The notes: a model not told the origin generated them from the letters alone. A stretch of DNA of 46,737 bases from Bacillota bacterium (GCA_012728785.1 JAAYEK010000130.1:1-46737), one strand, 5' to 3'; counted from the first letter of the stretch, positions 15,558 through 25,488 are shown. Translations and numbers: made by a program.

Positions 15558-17327
15558 TTAAAACATCTCTCCTAAGCTAAACATAAATTGCGGTTCCGGT
15601 CCACCCCAAGCCTGGTCAAAACGTAACATTCCTAGAAATGGTATGGAAAACCGTATTCCAAACCCGTAACTATCAGCTGGATGATTATTATTAACCTGAC
15701 CGGCGTCGTAAAAAACAACTGCTTCAAATTTGTCGTTAAACGGAAATCTATAACGAAGCTCCGTATTAAAAAGCAAAGTTTGGTCGCCTATTAAGTCCCG
15801 ATTCTCTTCATCCTTAAACCGATTGCCGTCGTAACCCCGGATCTTATTGATGCCACCCAGATAAAGTGAGTCGTAGTCAGGGTAATCACCGGTCAGATAG
15901 TTCCCTTGAATCCTGTTTCCCCAGACTAAATTCGGCAGCAAAGTTTTAAACCATTTTCCTTCCAAGGTATATTTATTATAATCAAACTCACCACCTAGGA
16001 TGTCTCCGGCAACCGTATAACCGCCATATAAATAGTAACCGCCGGAAATAAATAGAGAGTCGGCATAAACAAGCTTGTTATGAATCAAGGCTAATTCAGC
16101 GGAGTTGTCCCAAAATTCCAAAGGATGTTTGAGATTATTTTCATCCGGTTGTTCCCCATCACCATCATTAATACTAATAATCTTGTTCTCTTCAAAATTC
16201 AATTTTATTCTGGCGGTGGTGTTTTCCCAAAATTGACGACCTAACGACAATGACAAACCGGTACGATCAAGATCCAACTCCCGAGGTTCTGCCCCACTGT
16301 CATCTTGATACCAACTCTTCATGGTTGAATCTATTTCAAGCTCGGAATTCCAAAGCGATAATCCGAATGAAGTGTGCTTATCATCCAACCAGGGCTCATA
16401 AAAGGAAAATCTAACATTATTACTGTCCTCTTCAAAGCTAAGGTCAAATGATATGCTCTGTCCCAAACCCATCAAGTTGGCTTGGGTGAAACGGAGAAAT
16501 CCACCCATATTACCGGTCTGTTCTCCATAAGATATCCCAACTTCAAAAGAACCGGTACCCTCCGCTTCCTTAAATTCAATTACCAAGTCCATTTTTTCCG
16601 GATCCAAACTCTTTTCAAAACGAGGTTCAATACCATCAAAGAGCCTTAAGCGAGTTAGCTTGCCGTATTCCTCAATTAATTTATTATAGTCAATAATATC
16701 CCCTTCCTTAATGGTTAACTCTCTTCGGACAACCTTTTCGTCCGTCTTAACCAAACCGAGGATAATTAACTTGCCATACTTTAATTCGATAAGTTCCAAA
16801 CGAACGGTCCCATCGGGAGTAAGATCAACGCCGGGTGTTTTTGATTCAACAAATAGTCCCTTCTTTTCCCGACAGTAATTCTTGAGTTTTAACAAGTCCT
16901 TTCCAAATGTAGTAATATTAAAAACATCCCCTTTTTTTTGGGAAAAAAACTGCTGCAGTTCATCCGGTTCCACTTTGGTCAACCCGGTAATCTTTACCTC
17001 TTTAAAAAGGGGGTTTTCAATTACTACAAAATTTAATTTTATGCCATCCATCATTTTTTCAGTGGTAACTTGTACGTCGCTGAAAAAACCCAAGTCCATA
17101 ATTGCCCGCATATCCTGTTGAATTTTTTTGGGGTCAAACGGTTCTCCGATCCTAGTCTTGGAAACTACTCCTAAAATTTCAGTCGTTGGTATCCGTTCAT
17201 TACCAACGACATCAAACATATATACTTCAGGATTTTCTTGAGCCGTTAACGGTGGAACAATGGCCATCACGAGCATAATTGCCAGCAAAAATGGTGTTAT
17301 TTTCTGAAAGCGGCCTAAAAACTTCAA
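15558..17327 (-). CDS. bamA: outer-membrane protein assembly factor BamA
   Basis: A 589-residue Omp85-family protein that folds and inserts outer-membrane barrels. It has a signal peptide (1-29), three POTRA domains (about 35-102, 104-183 and 185-255) and a 16-strand-type barrel from about 258 to the C-terminal phenylalanine. The loop-6 motif appears as KIRGYDG. E. coli BamA has five POTRAs; three is a short form. The start is TTG at 17327 with AGGGGG six bases upstream. It sits between a single-pass membrane protein gene (19 bases) and the unrecognised barrel gene (14 bases). Confidence 0.94.
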   Translation of the reverse strand: MKFLGRFQKITPFLLAIMLVMAIVPPLTAQENPEVYMFDVVGNERIPTTEILGVVSKTRIGEPFDPKKIQQDMRAIMDLGFFSDVQVTTEKMMDGIKLNFVVIENPLFKEVKITGLTKVEPDELQQFFSQKKGDVFNITTFGKDLLKLKNYCREKKGLFVESKTPGVDLTPDGTVRLELIELKYGKLIILGLVKTDEKVVRRELTIKEGDIIDYNKLIEEYGKLTRLRLFDGIEPRFEKSLDPEKMDLVIEFKEAEGTGSFEVGISYGEQTGNMGGFLRFTQANLMGLGQSISFDLSFEEDSNNVRFSFYEPWLDDKHTSFGLSLWNSELEIDSTMKSWYQDDSGAEPRELDLDRTGLSLSLGRQFWENTTARIKLNFEENKIISINDGDGEQPDENNLKHPLEFWDNSAELALIHNKLVYADSLFISGGYYLYGGYTVAGDILGGEFDYNKYTLEGKWFKTLLPNLVWGNRIQGNYLTGDYPDYDSLYLGGINKIRGYDGNRFKDEENRDLIGDQTLLFNTELRYRFPFNDKFEAVVFYDAGQVNNNHPADSYGFGIRFSIPFLGMLRFDQAWGGPEPQFMFSLGEMF

Positions 17328-17346
17328 ATATATCCCCCTAACTTAA

Positions 17347-17994
17347 TTATTTCCCATTCCGTAAACTGTGTGAAGCTTCTTTAGTAAGAGCTTCTTCATC
17401 AATAGCAAATTGTGATACCTGACGCACTCTTTGAGGCTGAATGTTTTCCGATTTGGTCCTTTCCGGCTGAGTTTCCACCGCAACAATGGCAGTGCCCAAT
17501 CGGTTTTGTTCATTGGTCTCAGCAACCCGGCTTACGGGCTCAACCGAATCATCCAATTCCCCTTGAATTGCTTTTGAAGAATCGACTTCCGGAACCTTTT
17601 GGTCATTATTAACTGCTATTGATGTCGTTTTCGGGGCAGAGCCGATAAAAACCTTTTCTTCGTTCCGATTTAAAAGACCCGCCAAGTATTTAGGGAAATG
17701 GCTTTTCTGGATTCCAAATACCAAACCGAAAAAGACTAAAATTGACGCAGCGACGGTAATGAGATGATTGAATTTACGCTTAGCAAAGGTTGTCTGCTTG
17801 TTAGAAACGTACCTTCCACGACTTAGTTCCCAAACATGTTTAACTTCCGCTTGGGCCAAATTCAAAGTCATTTCGGCATGGATCGGATTGGCCTGTCGAT
17901 AATACTCCTTAGCTTTATCCAGCCACCCTTTAGCATCCTCAATATGTTCAATCAGTTTTTGAGATTCCAAATTTTTCTTAGAAATATTATTCAT
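17347..17994 (-). CDS. single-pass membrane protein next to a sigma factor, possible anti-sigma factor
   Basis: A 215-residue protein with an N-terminal soluble helical region (1-75), one membrane helix (about 77-96, ITVAASILVFFGLVFGI) and a low-complexity extracytoplasmic tail of about 115 residues. This in-out layout, directly downstream of a sigma-factor gene, is the usual arrangement of a membrane anti-sigma factor, but I see no known anti-sigma motif, so that role is inference. The N-terminal helices (WLDKAKEYYRQANPIHAEM) have a faint TPR-like look. ATG at 17994 with GGTGGGG upstream; bamA follows after 19 bases. Confidence 0.65.
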   Translation of the reverse strand: MNNISKKNLESQKLIEHIEDAKGWLDKAKEYYRQANPIHAEMTLNLAQAEVKHVWELSRGRYVSNKQTTFAKRKFNHLITVAASILVFFGLVFGIQKSHFPKYLAGLLNRNEEKVFIGSAPKTTSIAVNNDQKVPEVDSSKAIQGELDDSVEPVSRVAETNEQNRLGTAIVAVETQPERTKSENIQPQRVRQVSQFAIDEEALTKEASHSLRNGK

Positions 17995-18157
17995 AAAATC
18001 CCCACCTCACCTAATTATCTATTAATAAGATCTTTATGGAAGCGGTTTTTTTGTCCAATCGTATCGAGTTAATTTAGGCTACCTAGGGCCAAATTATCCA
18101 TTCTCCTTTAAACTAATGCCTCTTTTGACTTATTTCATCATTTTATTATTATGCCTA

Positions 18158-18206
18158 AACACAAGATATAGCATAAACTATTAAATAGTATGCCATATTT
18201 TGTGTT
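18158..18206. repeat. large near-perfect inverted repeat
   Basis: A 25-base left arm (18158-18182) and a 23-base right arm (18184-18206) are reverse complements apart from two mismatches and a two-base bulge, with almost no loop. The outer ends are AACACAA and TTGTGTT. No U-run follows on either strand, so it is not a standard terminator. It lies just after the sigma-factor stop, before the bamA-side genes. Confidence 0.6.
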
Positions 18207-18224
18207 ATAACCAAAAAGAAGTCA

Positions 18225-18869
18225 CTAGCCTTTAGTCTTAATCTCAGCCCTCAATTTTGATAACATTCCTCTCAGCCTTTGTAATGCTTTCTTTTGCAAC
18301 TTATAATAATAAGAAAGACTAATATTCATTTCTTCCGCGGTAACACTAGCTTCTCTGTCCAATAGATATAAATCATGGATCACTTTTTGTTCCTTTGGAG
18401 TCAATCTCGCTATCGCCAAATTAACTTGGTCATTTATCATACTATTTGTTACTTGTTCCTCAACATCGATTTGGCTATCAGCAAATTTATTCAAAAAATC
18501 TTCAAATGCATCTTCGGAGATCGCTACTTCCAAGGCGTCCCGATCAGTCCGAAGCCGCTTTAAATAATCAATCATTCTACCCCGGATCCGGTGCGAAGCA
18601 AAAGTGCTAAATCTTACGCCGAATTGATGATTATAATTTTCCACCGACTCAATCAAGCCCACGGTTCCTTCTTGAATCAAATCGAAAATCAACCCTTCAT
18701 TGCAGGTAATCCGGGAAGCAATTTTATAAACCAACGGTTGATAAGATTCAATAATCCGTTGACGGGCTTCTCGGGAATTTTCAATTTTATATTTTGCCCA
18801 TAAAAGTTGTTCCTCGGTTTGAGAAAGTAACGAAATTTTGGATAACTCAGCCAAGTAATCCTGGATCAA
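18225..18869 (-). CDS. FliA/SigB-type alternative sigma factor
   Basis: A 214-residue sigma-70-family protein. Region 2 is clear: YQPLVYKIASRI, then DLIQEGTVGLIESVENYN and FSTFASHRIRGRMIDYLKR. Region 4 follows a linker as ARLTPKEQKVIHDLYLL with a recognition helix near EEMNISLSYYYK. Region 3 is short or degenerate. There is no region 1.1, so it is not the housekeeping factor. The start is TTG at 18869 with AAGGTG upstream. It lies between tamB and bamA, which suggests, as inference, a role in envelope gene expression. Confidence 0.85.
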   Translation of the reverse strand: MIQDYLAELSKISLLSQTEEQLLWAKYKIENSREARQRIIESYQPLVYKIASRITCNEGLIFDLIQEGTVGLIESVENYNHQFGVRFSTFASHRIRGRMIDYLKRLRTDRDALEVAISEDAFEDFLNKFADSQIDVEEQVTNSMINDQVNLAIARLTPKEQKVIHDLYLLDREASVTAEEMNISLSYYYKLQKKALQRLRGMLSKLRAEIKTKG

Positions 18870-19011
18870 TTGGCACCTTCCCTAAAACCTATTGAAAAAT
18901 ATGAACCAACTATCTTTTTTAAAAAAATGGCCCAATAAAAGTTTATTCTCGTTATTTTAGTGAGTTCCTTCTTGAATACATAAAGTAATTAAGGTAATAG
19001 TGGTAATCATT

Positions 19012-22000
19012 TCAAAACCGAAAGCGGTAAGTGACCCGCCAGGAAGTCCCTTCCTCAATGGAATAAGTCCCTCCGGTAGTTAAATTGGAAGTAAGATGAT
19101 AATCAAGCCCCCATTTTTCATTAGGTTCTTCAGAGATAGAACGACTATATGATAAGAATATATTATCGGAAACAAATTCCCCGGCGCTAATCCGAAATTC
19201 ATCCAAAAGATAATCCCGTTCCAAATATAAATAATCCAAATGCAAAGCCTGGCGGAGCTCGTAAAAAACTTCGCCGAACATTGTATCGGTTATAAAACTA
19301 AGATTGGCATCAGCCACTTCCTGAACGTTAAATGGTTTATCGCCCCTAAGTTCAGACCAATTCAATAATGCGAATAGTTCCTCCTGTGATAAAGAAGGGT
19401 AAGAATAAAGGTTAATCAATAGTTCCTCGCCAATTTGCCCTCTGACAACTAGAAAAACTTCATTCTTGGCCGTCTTAATACTGGAATCAACGTCAACATA
19501 AGGCTTAATACCGTGTGAATCATCAAAGGTGGCTTTGGCTTCGTTAATTTTAAATGTTTGGCCGTAAAGAGTCAGAACTCCCTTGTTGGAAAAAGCCTCA
19601 CCACTAATTAACGGGTTTTTAAAATCCCCTGTAATCCGCAGATTGCTACGGAAGGTAATATCGGCTAAACCAACCTGTCGGTAACGAACATTCTTACCGG
19701 TAGTAATCCGCAGATCAAATTCAGGGTTCCACTTAACATTAGAAGGCGTTTTTTTATTTATTTTCAAAACTCCAATCCTACTTTTAAAAACATGGACCGT
19801 CCCGGTTAGTTTCGAATCATCGGGGACCCCGGTCAATTGGATATTTATATTAGTTAACCCGTCAAAATAATTATTACGATAATAAAGTTCGGAACCGCTA
19901 AAGTTCAAATTATAATAAAGCGGATCTTCTCCCCCAAATAATATTGCCTCGCCAGATAGTGTGAATTTTCCATCACCATACCTACCACGAGTTTTTTCAA
20001 TTATAACCTGATTACTAACTATCTCCATAGCTACTTGCGTATTTTCAACCGTTAACGGTAAAAGGGGAGTAGCGACTCCGATGTTTGAAGCTTCTAATTT
20101 ACCGGTGATCAGTGGCTTCCGATATCTCCCTTTTACACCGAGGTCGCCGTTCATGGTACCAGAAGTAAACTGGAGATCTCCGGGTATATACGAATCAATT
20201 ATTGCTACCGGTATATTTTTAAATAATAGTTCCAGATCGAGATTAGGATAATTCCCAACGGAGTTATTGGCAAAACCTATTTTTGAGAAGAATTGTTCCG
20301 GCCACGGCAGATGACCTCGGACCTTTAAATACCCTCCTTTGGTATTTAAAAAACCTTCGTCAATCGCTAATCCTTCTTTAGTGTACTTCCCCTGCAATTG
20401 AAGATCGCCAAGATGAATTTGGTTCAAATATAACTCGTCGATGTTGGCTGATAATTTACCGAAAATATTTTTTTCAGTCAAGGCAAGATCTGAATCGATA
20501 TCAATATTCCCAGACAGTTTGTGTTCGGGACTTAAAAAAGTATTTAATATTTCCAAAGAAAAATCAGTAGCGTTAATTTTCAAATTTAATAAGGAATCGG
20601 CTTCCCAAATTCCTGAAGCGGTTAGGCTTCCCAGCTGTTGCCTAATTCTAATTTCTTCAATACCAAGGGTTTTCTGGTGATAGTTTAGTTCAAATTCACC
20701 TTGAAACGGCGCTGAGCCTAAAGCCGCATCTGTAAATTCTCCATGAATTTTAATCTCCGGTTGTGAAGGGGCTCCGATTATTTTAACTAATCCACCGACT
20801 TTCCCAGTAACTTCGATCCCGGATAAGTTAAAGGTTTTAACTAGTTTGGGTAAACTCAAATTATCTACATTAATCCCTAGATCGACTTCTGCTGACTGGG
20901 AAAAATTAATTTTACCATACATATTAAGCGCAAAGTCTTCTCCAGTTAATCTAATACGGGATAATTGAATCTCTTGCCCCTTCCAAACAAAACCTCCGGA
21001 TTTGATACCGCCTGAAAAAGGGCCGAAAGTAATATCATCCGATAAGATTGTCGCGGTAAAAACCGGATTATCCGGTTTTCCGGTTAATTTGCCTTCCAGG
21101 TCAATTCTTCCCTGAAGCCTATTCCCCTTATAATTAAAACCGAAATCATCAAGACGGATTTGTTTACAGGTTAACAAAAGATTCAAATTATCACGATCCG
21201 CTTTTCCGGTAATCAAGATTGAAGAACTACTATCCCATAACTCCATCCGGTCAAAACTAATTTCTTGAAAGTCACCTTCAAATTGGAGTATCCCTTGTTG
21301 CATTTGAAAAGATCCCATACTTGGATTATTCAAGTTAATTAAGCCTGCATAAGATGGATTAGCCAATGGTCCCGAAATTTTAAGGTCTAAGAAACCTGTT
21401 CCTCCCAATTGTAAAGATGGATCAATGGGAGCCCAATTCTTAAAACCGTCCAATTCAGCTGCAAAACTGGACACTGTCAGGCTAATAGTCGGGCTCGAAG
21501 CCCAGTTTATACCGCCTTTAATGTTGAAGTCCCCCGAATCGGCAGCCAAAATTAGATCGACAACATTCAAGCTTTGATTCTCATAATCAAGAATACCGGT
21601 TATCTCACCAACCGGCTTAGACAAATATGTGGCTTGCTTCAATGAACATTGGATTTTTCCTTTGATTTCCGACAATGGCCCTTTAAATTCAAATGTTCCG
21701 TTAAATATACCGTCAACCGGATTCTGCTCAACACCGGGCAATAAATCACTGATCACAATTTGCTCGGCATTAAAAGTGGCCGACATAATTTGGGAATCCC
21801 AGGCAAGATGGCCGTAGATCCGTCCCTGACCGCTGCGGGCTTGAATCGAATCGACCAATAGTTTATCCTGCTCCCAGCTATAGACTCCTTGAATATCCTT
21901 GAGATAAACTCCCTTACTTGAAAAATTCTCACCCCTAAAAGTACCGAGAATTATTCCAGGTTCAAACGGTTCTCCCGGATTCCATTTGCCCTTGAGAATT

Positions 22001-23682
22001 GCGTTACTGGAAAGTTGACCATTGATATCAAATTTCGAAAGATGCTTGATTTGGCCCAATTGAAGTTTTTCAATATCCCCAGAGGCCTTCCATTCAATCC
22101 CTTTTTGGTCGATCTTGACAGCACCTTTTATAAAAAAATTTCCTCCCCAGATATCCCCGAGAATTTTGGTAATATGGACTTCCTTAGCCATAACATCCCA
22201 ACCGAAGGTGGCTTTAAGGTTCTCCCCTTGTAATTCTTGATACTCCAGCCGGTCAATTTGTAATTCTCCGGTAATTAAAGGATTCCATAATTCACCGCTG
22301 ACTTTGCCCTTAAAATCAATTTTGGAACCCAGAGTTAAACCGGCTAAATCGGGTAGAGCAAATTCATTGGGATTCACATCCCTGGCAATAATATTTAGGT
22401 CCCAAACGGGAGCGAAAAGATTGTTGATCTTCCCGTTCACGCTTACGGACGCCTGACCGAGAAGACCTTCTAATTTATTTATCTCAAGATCGTTTTTAAT
22501 AATCTTTGCTTGACCGGAAATTCTTTCAATTCTTAAATCATTTTCAAGATCAAAACCTACTCCGGCAAAAAATAATTCGCCGTTTAAAATCGGTTGATCC
22601 AAATCCCCATCCAACTCAATTCTTAAATTGGCCAAGCCCTCAATTTGATAAGGCTGTAGCTGAGGAATAAATCTGGGTAAATCAGCCAAATCGACCTTTT
22701 CTCCATCAATAATACCCTCGATTGCCGTAGTCTTCGTGTTTAGCCGCCCCGATAATTTAAATGAAGAACCATGATAACCTAGATGGGCTTTGTTAATCCT
22801 TAGCTCCAATGGGGAAATAGTTCCATCCAGTGCTTTAATGTCTAATATTTCTTTGGTAGTGGGAATCTCTAACCTGGTGTTGTTCAGCGTTACGGCGCCT
22901 TCATCAATCCAGAATCCATTTGGTCGCCAACCAAATTTTAAATTGATTTTTCCGATACCTTTATAAACTTTGATTAAATATTTTTCCGGAAGATAAGGCG
23001 CTATTTTGCTTAATAAAAGATTGTCGACGCTTATTTCTACCTGTCCGTTTTTTAAATTGGTTGTTGCATTACCCTGACTGTTCCACTGAAAATTGTTGTT
23101 AAAATCAGAGATCCCGCTGCAGTCCCAAGCCAAGGTGTAGTTCGAATAAAACTGGGCTTTACCATTAATTTGCCCTATTGAATGTTTTCCATAAAGGTCG
23201 TCATGTAAGGATAAAGTTCCGCTTTTTACATTAAAAACAGTGTTTAATTGCATTTTACGATTACTTTTTGGGAAATATTTTTGAATGTCCCAAGTGCCGT
23301 CCGAATAACGTCTTAACTTGAGTGAAGGATTGCTAATTTCGACTTCTCGAATTGCCTTCACTGGACTGCGTCTATTTTTCAACAGCGATAACAGGTCAAA
23401 CCTGATCTTCATTTGTTCGGCCGAAGCCAACGCAGTTTCTTCCCGAATATCACTTAATGACAAACTCGAACAGTGAAACGATCCCCAACCGGTCCAATGA
23501 ATGTTTTTAATATCAACTGTTAATCCATTTCTTTTAAGGCTTTTCCGGAGGTTGCTTTGAATTTGGGTAGTGAGGACTTGGTCTTGAAATAAAAAAACGG
23601 ACATGGTATAAAACAAAGCCCCGATTACCACGAGGCTAGTTGTAAACCATAATCCGGTTTTATTTAGCACGTATTTTTGCAA
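19012..23682 (-). CDS. tamB: TamB/AsmA-like outer-membrane biogenesis protein
   Basis: A 1556-residue protein with one N-terminal membrane helix (about 11-34, FTTSLVVIGALFYTMSVFLF), an AsmA-like start and then a very long repetitive beta-rich body with recurrent strand-turn units (for example GKINFSQSAEVDLGINVD). The C-terminal TamB domain (DUF490) runs from about residue 1200 and ends in YRFRF. TamB-type proteins bridge the inner and outer membranes and are thought to move phospholipids or help barrel insertion. Start TTG at 23682 after GGAGG. It follows the S55-like gene by 51 bases. Confidence 0.92.
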   Translation of the reverse strand: MQKYVLNKTGLWFTTSLVVIGALFYTMSVFLFQDQVLTTQIQSNLRKSLKRNGLTVDIKNIHWTGWGSFHCSSLSLSDIREETALASAEQMKIRFDLLSLLKNRRSPVKAIREVEISNPSLKLRRYSDGTWDIQKYFPKSNRKMQLNTVFNVKSGTLSLHDDLYGKHSIGQINGKAQFYSNYTLAWDCSGISDFNNNFQWNSQGNATTNLKNGQVEISVDNLLLSKIAPYLPEKYLIKVYKGIGKINLKFGWRPNGFWIDEGAVTLNNTRLEIPTTKEILDIKALDGTISPLELRINKAHLGYHGSSFKLSGRLNTKTTAIEGIIDGEKVDLADLPRFIPQLQPYQIEGLANLRIELDGDLDQPILNGELFFAGVGFDLENDLRIERISGQAKIIKNDLEINKLEGLLGQASVSVNGKINNLFAPVWDLNIIARDVNPNEFALPDLAGLTLGSKIDFKGKVSGELWNPLITGELQIDRLEYQELQGENLKATFGWDVMAKEVHITKILGDIWGGNFFIKGAVKIDQKGIEWKASGDIEKLQLGQIKHLSKFDINGQLSSNAILKGKWNPGEPFEPGIILGTFRGENFSSKGVYLKDIQGVYSWEQDKLLVDSIQARSGQGRIYGHLAWDSQIMSATFNAEQIVISDLLPGVEQNPVDGIFNGTFEFKGPLSEIKGKIQCSLKQATYLSKPVGEITGILDYENQSLNVVDLILAADSGDFNIKGGINWASSPTISLTVSSFAAELDGFKNWAPIDPSLQLGGTGFLDLKISGPLANPSYAGLINLNNPSMGSFQMQQGILQFEGDFQEISFDRMELWDSSSSILITGKADRDNLNLLLTCKQIRLDDFGFNYKGNRLQGRIDLEGKLTGKPDNPVFTATILSDDITFGPFSGGIKSGGFVWKGQEIQLSRIRLTGEDFALNMYGKINFSQSAEVDLGINVDNLSLPKLVKTFNLSGIEVTGKVGGLVKIIGAPSQPEIKIHGEFTDAALGSAPFQGEFELNYHQKTLGIEEIRIRQQLGSLTASGIWEADSLLNLKINATDFSLEILNTFLSPEHKLSGNIDIDSDLALTEKNIFGKLSANIDELYLNQIHLGDLQLQGKYTKEGLAIDEGFLNTKGGYLKVRGHLPWPEQFFSKIGFANNSVGNYPNLDLELLFKNIPVAIIDSYIPGDLQFTSGTMNGDLGVKGRYRKPLITGKLEASNIGVATPLLPLTVENTQVAMEIVSNQVIIEKTRGRYGDGKFTLSGEAILFGGEDPLYYNLNFSGSELYYRNNYFDGLTNINIQLTGVPDDSKLTGTVHVFKSRIGVLKINKKTPSNVKWNPEFDLRITTGKNVRYRQVGLADITFRSNLRITGDFKNPLISGEAFSNKGVLTLYGQTFKINEAKATFDDSHGIKPYVDVDSSIKTAKNEVFLVVRGQIGEELLINLYSYPSLSQEELFALLNWSELRGDKPFNVQEVADANLSFITDTMFGEVFYELRQALHLDYLYLERDYLLDEFRISAGEFVSDNIFLSYSRSISEEPNEKWGLDYHLTSNLTTGGTYSIEEGTSWRVTYRFRF

Positions 23683-23733
23683 GGTCTTTTCCTCCGAACA
23701 CGCTGTTAAACCATTCAGCGGTCCTATGCGAAC

Positions 23734-25413
23734 TTAAGGATTTTTTTCAATTTCCAAATCAAATTGGGCTTCATCATGAATACAATAGAGCGTATCCGAT
23801 TTGAGTTTAATATCTTTAATTTCTTTTTTATCCAAGCCGTAACTTTCCTTAATTTGATATTCCATGATGATCTGATTATTCTTGACTCCGGTGAAGAAAT
23901 CCTGAAGCGATTCCTCCAAGGAATCAGCTTGTTTAATGCCGGATTTGAATTCGCTTTTTTTGCCGTCGCCCGCCTCCGGTTCCGTAATGAATGTCGATGA
24001 GCCATGGGCTGTTAATGTTAATTTACCTGATTCGATATTATTGGGCAGTTCTATTTCAAACGGAATAGCAAGCTTTTCTCCTCTAAAGGTTTGAATTACC
24101 GCTCGAAGCTTTACTTTTTCTCCAGGTCTAACTTTCGGCCGGGTAGTCTCGATTTTTAATATTCTTGCCGTTCTTCGTTTCTCTTGGACCTCAATATTTA
24201 CTTCAATTGACTTCAAAGCTACTTGAGAAAATTCATTGGTAGTGAGCAAATCTAATAATTCACGCAAATCATGAAGGCTGGATACGGCGATATCCTTGCC
24301 ATAGAATAAGTTCTCGCGATGGAATGGACCGCTAATATTATCAAGCTCGACTTGAATCTTGACCAAAGCAGTCCCACTGCCGACCCTATTAATGGCCTGA
24401 TCGATCCCGTCGGTAACTCCGGCAATAATCAAATCGCGATACATTTGTTCGTTATCAATCACCTGAAACGAGCTGGTCCTCGATAGGTTACGGTCTAAAT
24501 CCTTAACATTTACCATTACCGGTATCAATCGGGGAAACTCACCGAACCTTCCCAAAATGCCGTTTTGCCGGTCTTCAACTATCCGGCCTGATTTTTGTAA
24601 TGGTAATCCAATCTTAAAGGACATCACCTGACTTTTGATGGTATGTAAGATTTCGGCTTGATAAGCTAGGTAATCCACTTTACCCCGGTTAGTGAATGAA
24701 TGGCCGAATGCTAAAAAATTGTCACCTTCAACCATTGTTACTGTGCCAATCGCCGAAACCTGATAATCTCCGGAGACTACTTGGACCGCTACGGCGCTAC
24801 CCGGCTCTAATCTGACAAAGCCTGGGATTTCCCTGCTTTTTCTCCCCCCAAAAAATACCGGTTGAAGAGGATATGGTTCCAAAGCCGCGCTTAAGGTATC
24901 AAAACCGCGTTTTCCCATTCCCGTTACTATTACGGGTGAAACTACCGGTCGAAAGCTGTCGCGCCTAAACTTATAAAGACCTCCCTTATAATATACAGAT
25001 TGTTTCCTAATCGGTAACATTCGCAACATGTTTTCGATTGGAGTTACCAAGGCCAAGTAAGAATCGGCATTTTCAAACCCATAACTAATAGCGCCGAGCA
25101 ATTTGCCTCTAATATAAACCGGACTCCCACTCATTCCCGCCGCTAATCCGCCGCTTTGCTCCAAATGCTTCCCGGATAGTTTAACCAGTATCAATTTATC
25201 CCGGCCTACATCTCCTTCAACCACAGCTAATACTTGAACGTCAAAATTATCGATCTTGGTCCCGGAAAACACCGAGTAACCTTTTCCATTCATCCCCGGC
25301 TTAACTTTCTCCAGCTCAAAAAATTTTTCTTGGGCCAAAGATAGCGAAGCGGCCGACATTGCAAATATTATTATTAGATTTAAAAATATTATCCGGAGCT
25401 TTATCCAGTTCAA
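23734..25413 (-). CDS. SpoIVB-type S55 peptidase-like secreted protein
   Basis: A protein of about 560 residues related to the S55 family, whose founding member SpoIVB is a sporulation signalling protease. Counting from the GTG at 25422, a membrane or signal segment (about 11-30) is followed by KPGMNGKGYSVFSGTKI, the serine motif GMSGSPV (S98), TPIENML, and later TVTMVEGDNFLAFGHSF (H241). A Lys/Glu-rich C-terminal half has Ig-like strands. The serine motif comes before the histidine motif, the reverse of SpoIVB as I recall it. I prefer the TTG at 25413, since AGGAAGTG lies six bases before it, while GTG 25422 overlaps that site. It is probably in the tamB operon and so more likely an envelope factor than a sporulation one. 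Confidence 0.75.
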   Translation of the reverse strand: MNWIKLRIIFLNLIIIFAMSAASLSLAQEKFFELEKVKPGMNGKGYSVFSGTKIDNFDVQVLAVVEGDVGRDKLILVKLSGKHLEQSGGLAAGMSGSPVYIRGKLLGAISYGFENADSYLALVTPIENMLRMLPIRKQSVYYKGGLYKFRRDSFRPVVSPVIVTGMGKRGFDTLSAALEPYPLQPVFFGGRKSREIPGFVRLEPGSAVAVQVVSGDYQVSAIGTVTMVEGDNFLAFGHSFTNRGKVDYLAYQAEILHTIKSQVMSFKIGLPLQKSGRIVEDRQNGILGRFGEFPRLIPVMVNVKDLDRNLSRTSSFQVIDNEQMYRDLIIAGVTDGIDQAINRVGSGTALVKIQVELDNISGPFHRENLFYGKDIAVSSLHDLRELLDLLTTNEFSQVALKSIEVNIEVQEKRRTARILKIETTRPKVRPGEKVKLRAVIQTFRGEKLAIPFEIELPNNIESGKLTLTAHGSSTFITEPEAGDGKKSEFKSGIKQADSLEESLQDFFTGVKNNQIIMEYQIKESYGLDKKEIKDIKLKSDTLYCIHDEAQFDLEIEKNP

Positions 25414-25459
25414 AAGGTTCACTTCCTGTTTGATTTAAATGATTAATACGAATTTTTTT

Positions 25460-25488
25460 ACCATAAGTTCCCCAAAATAGGACGGCAA
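25460..25488 (-). promoter_or_regulatory. possible promoter of the S55-tamB operon
   Basis: On the minus strand, TTGCCG (25488-25483) and TATGGT (25465-25460) are 17 bases apart, each matching consensus at four of six positions. It is about 40 bases before the S55-like gene. The rest of the gap up to the spore-protein terminators shows nothing else I can support. Confidence 0.35.
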
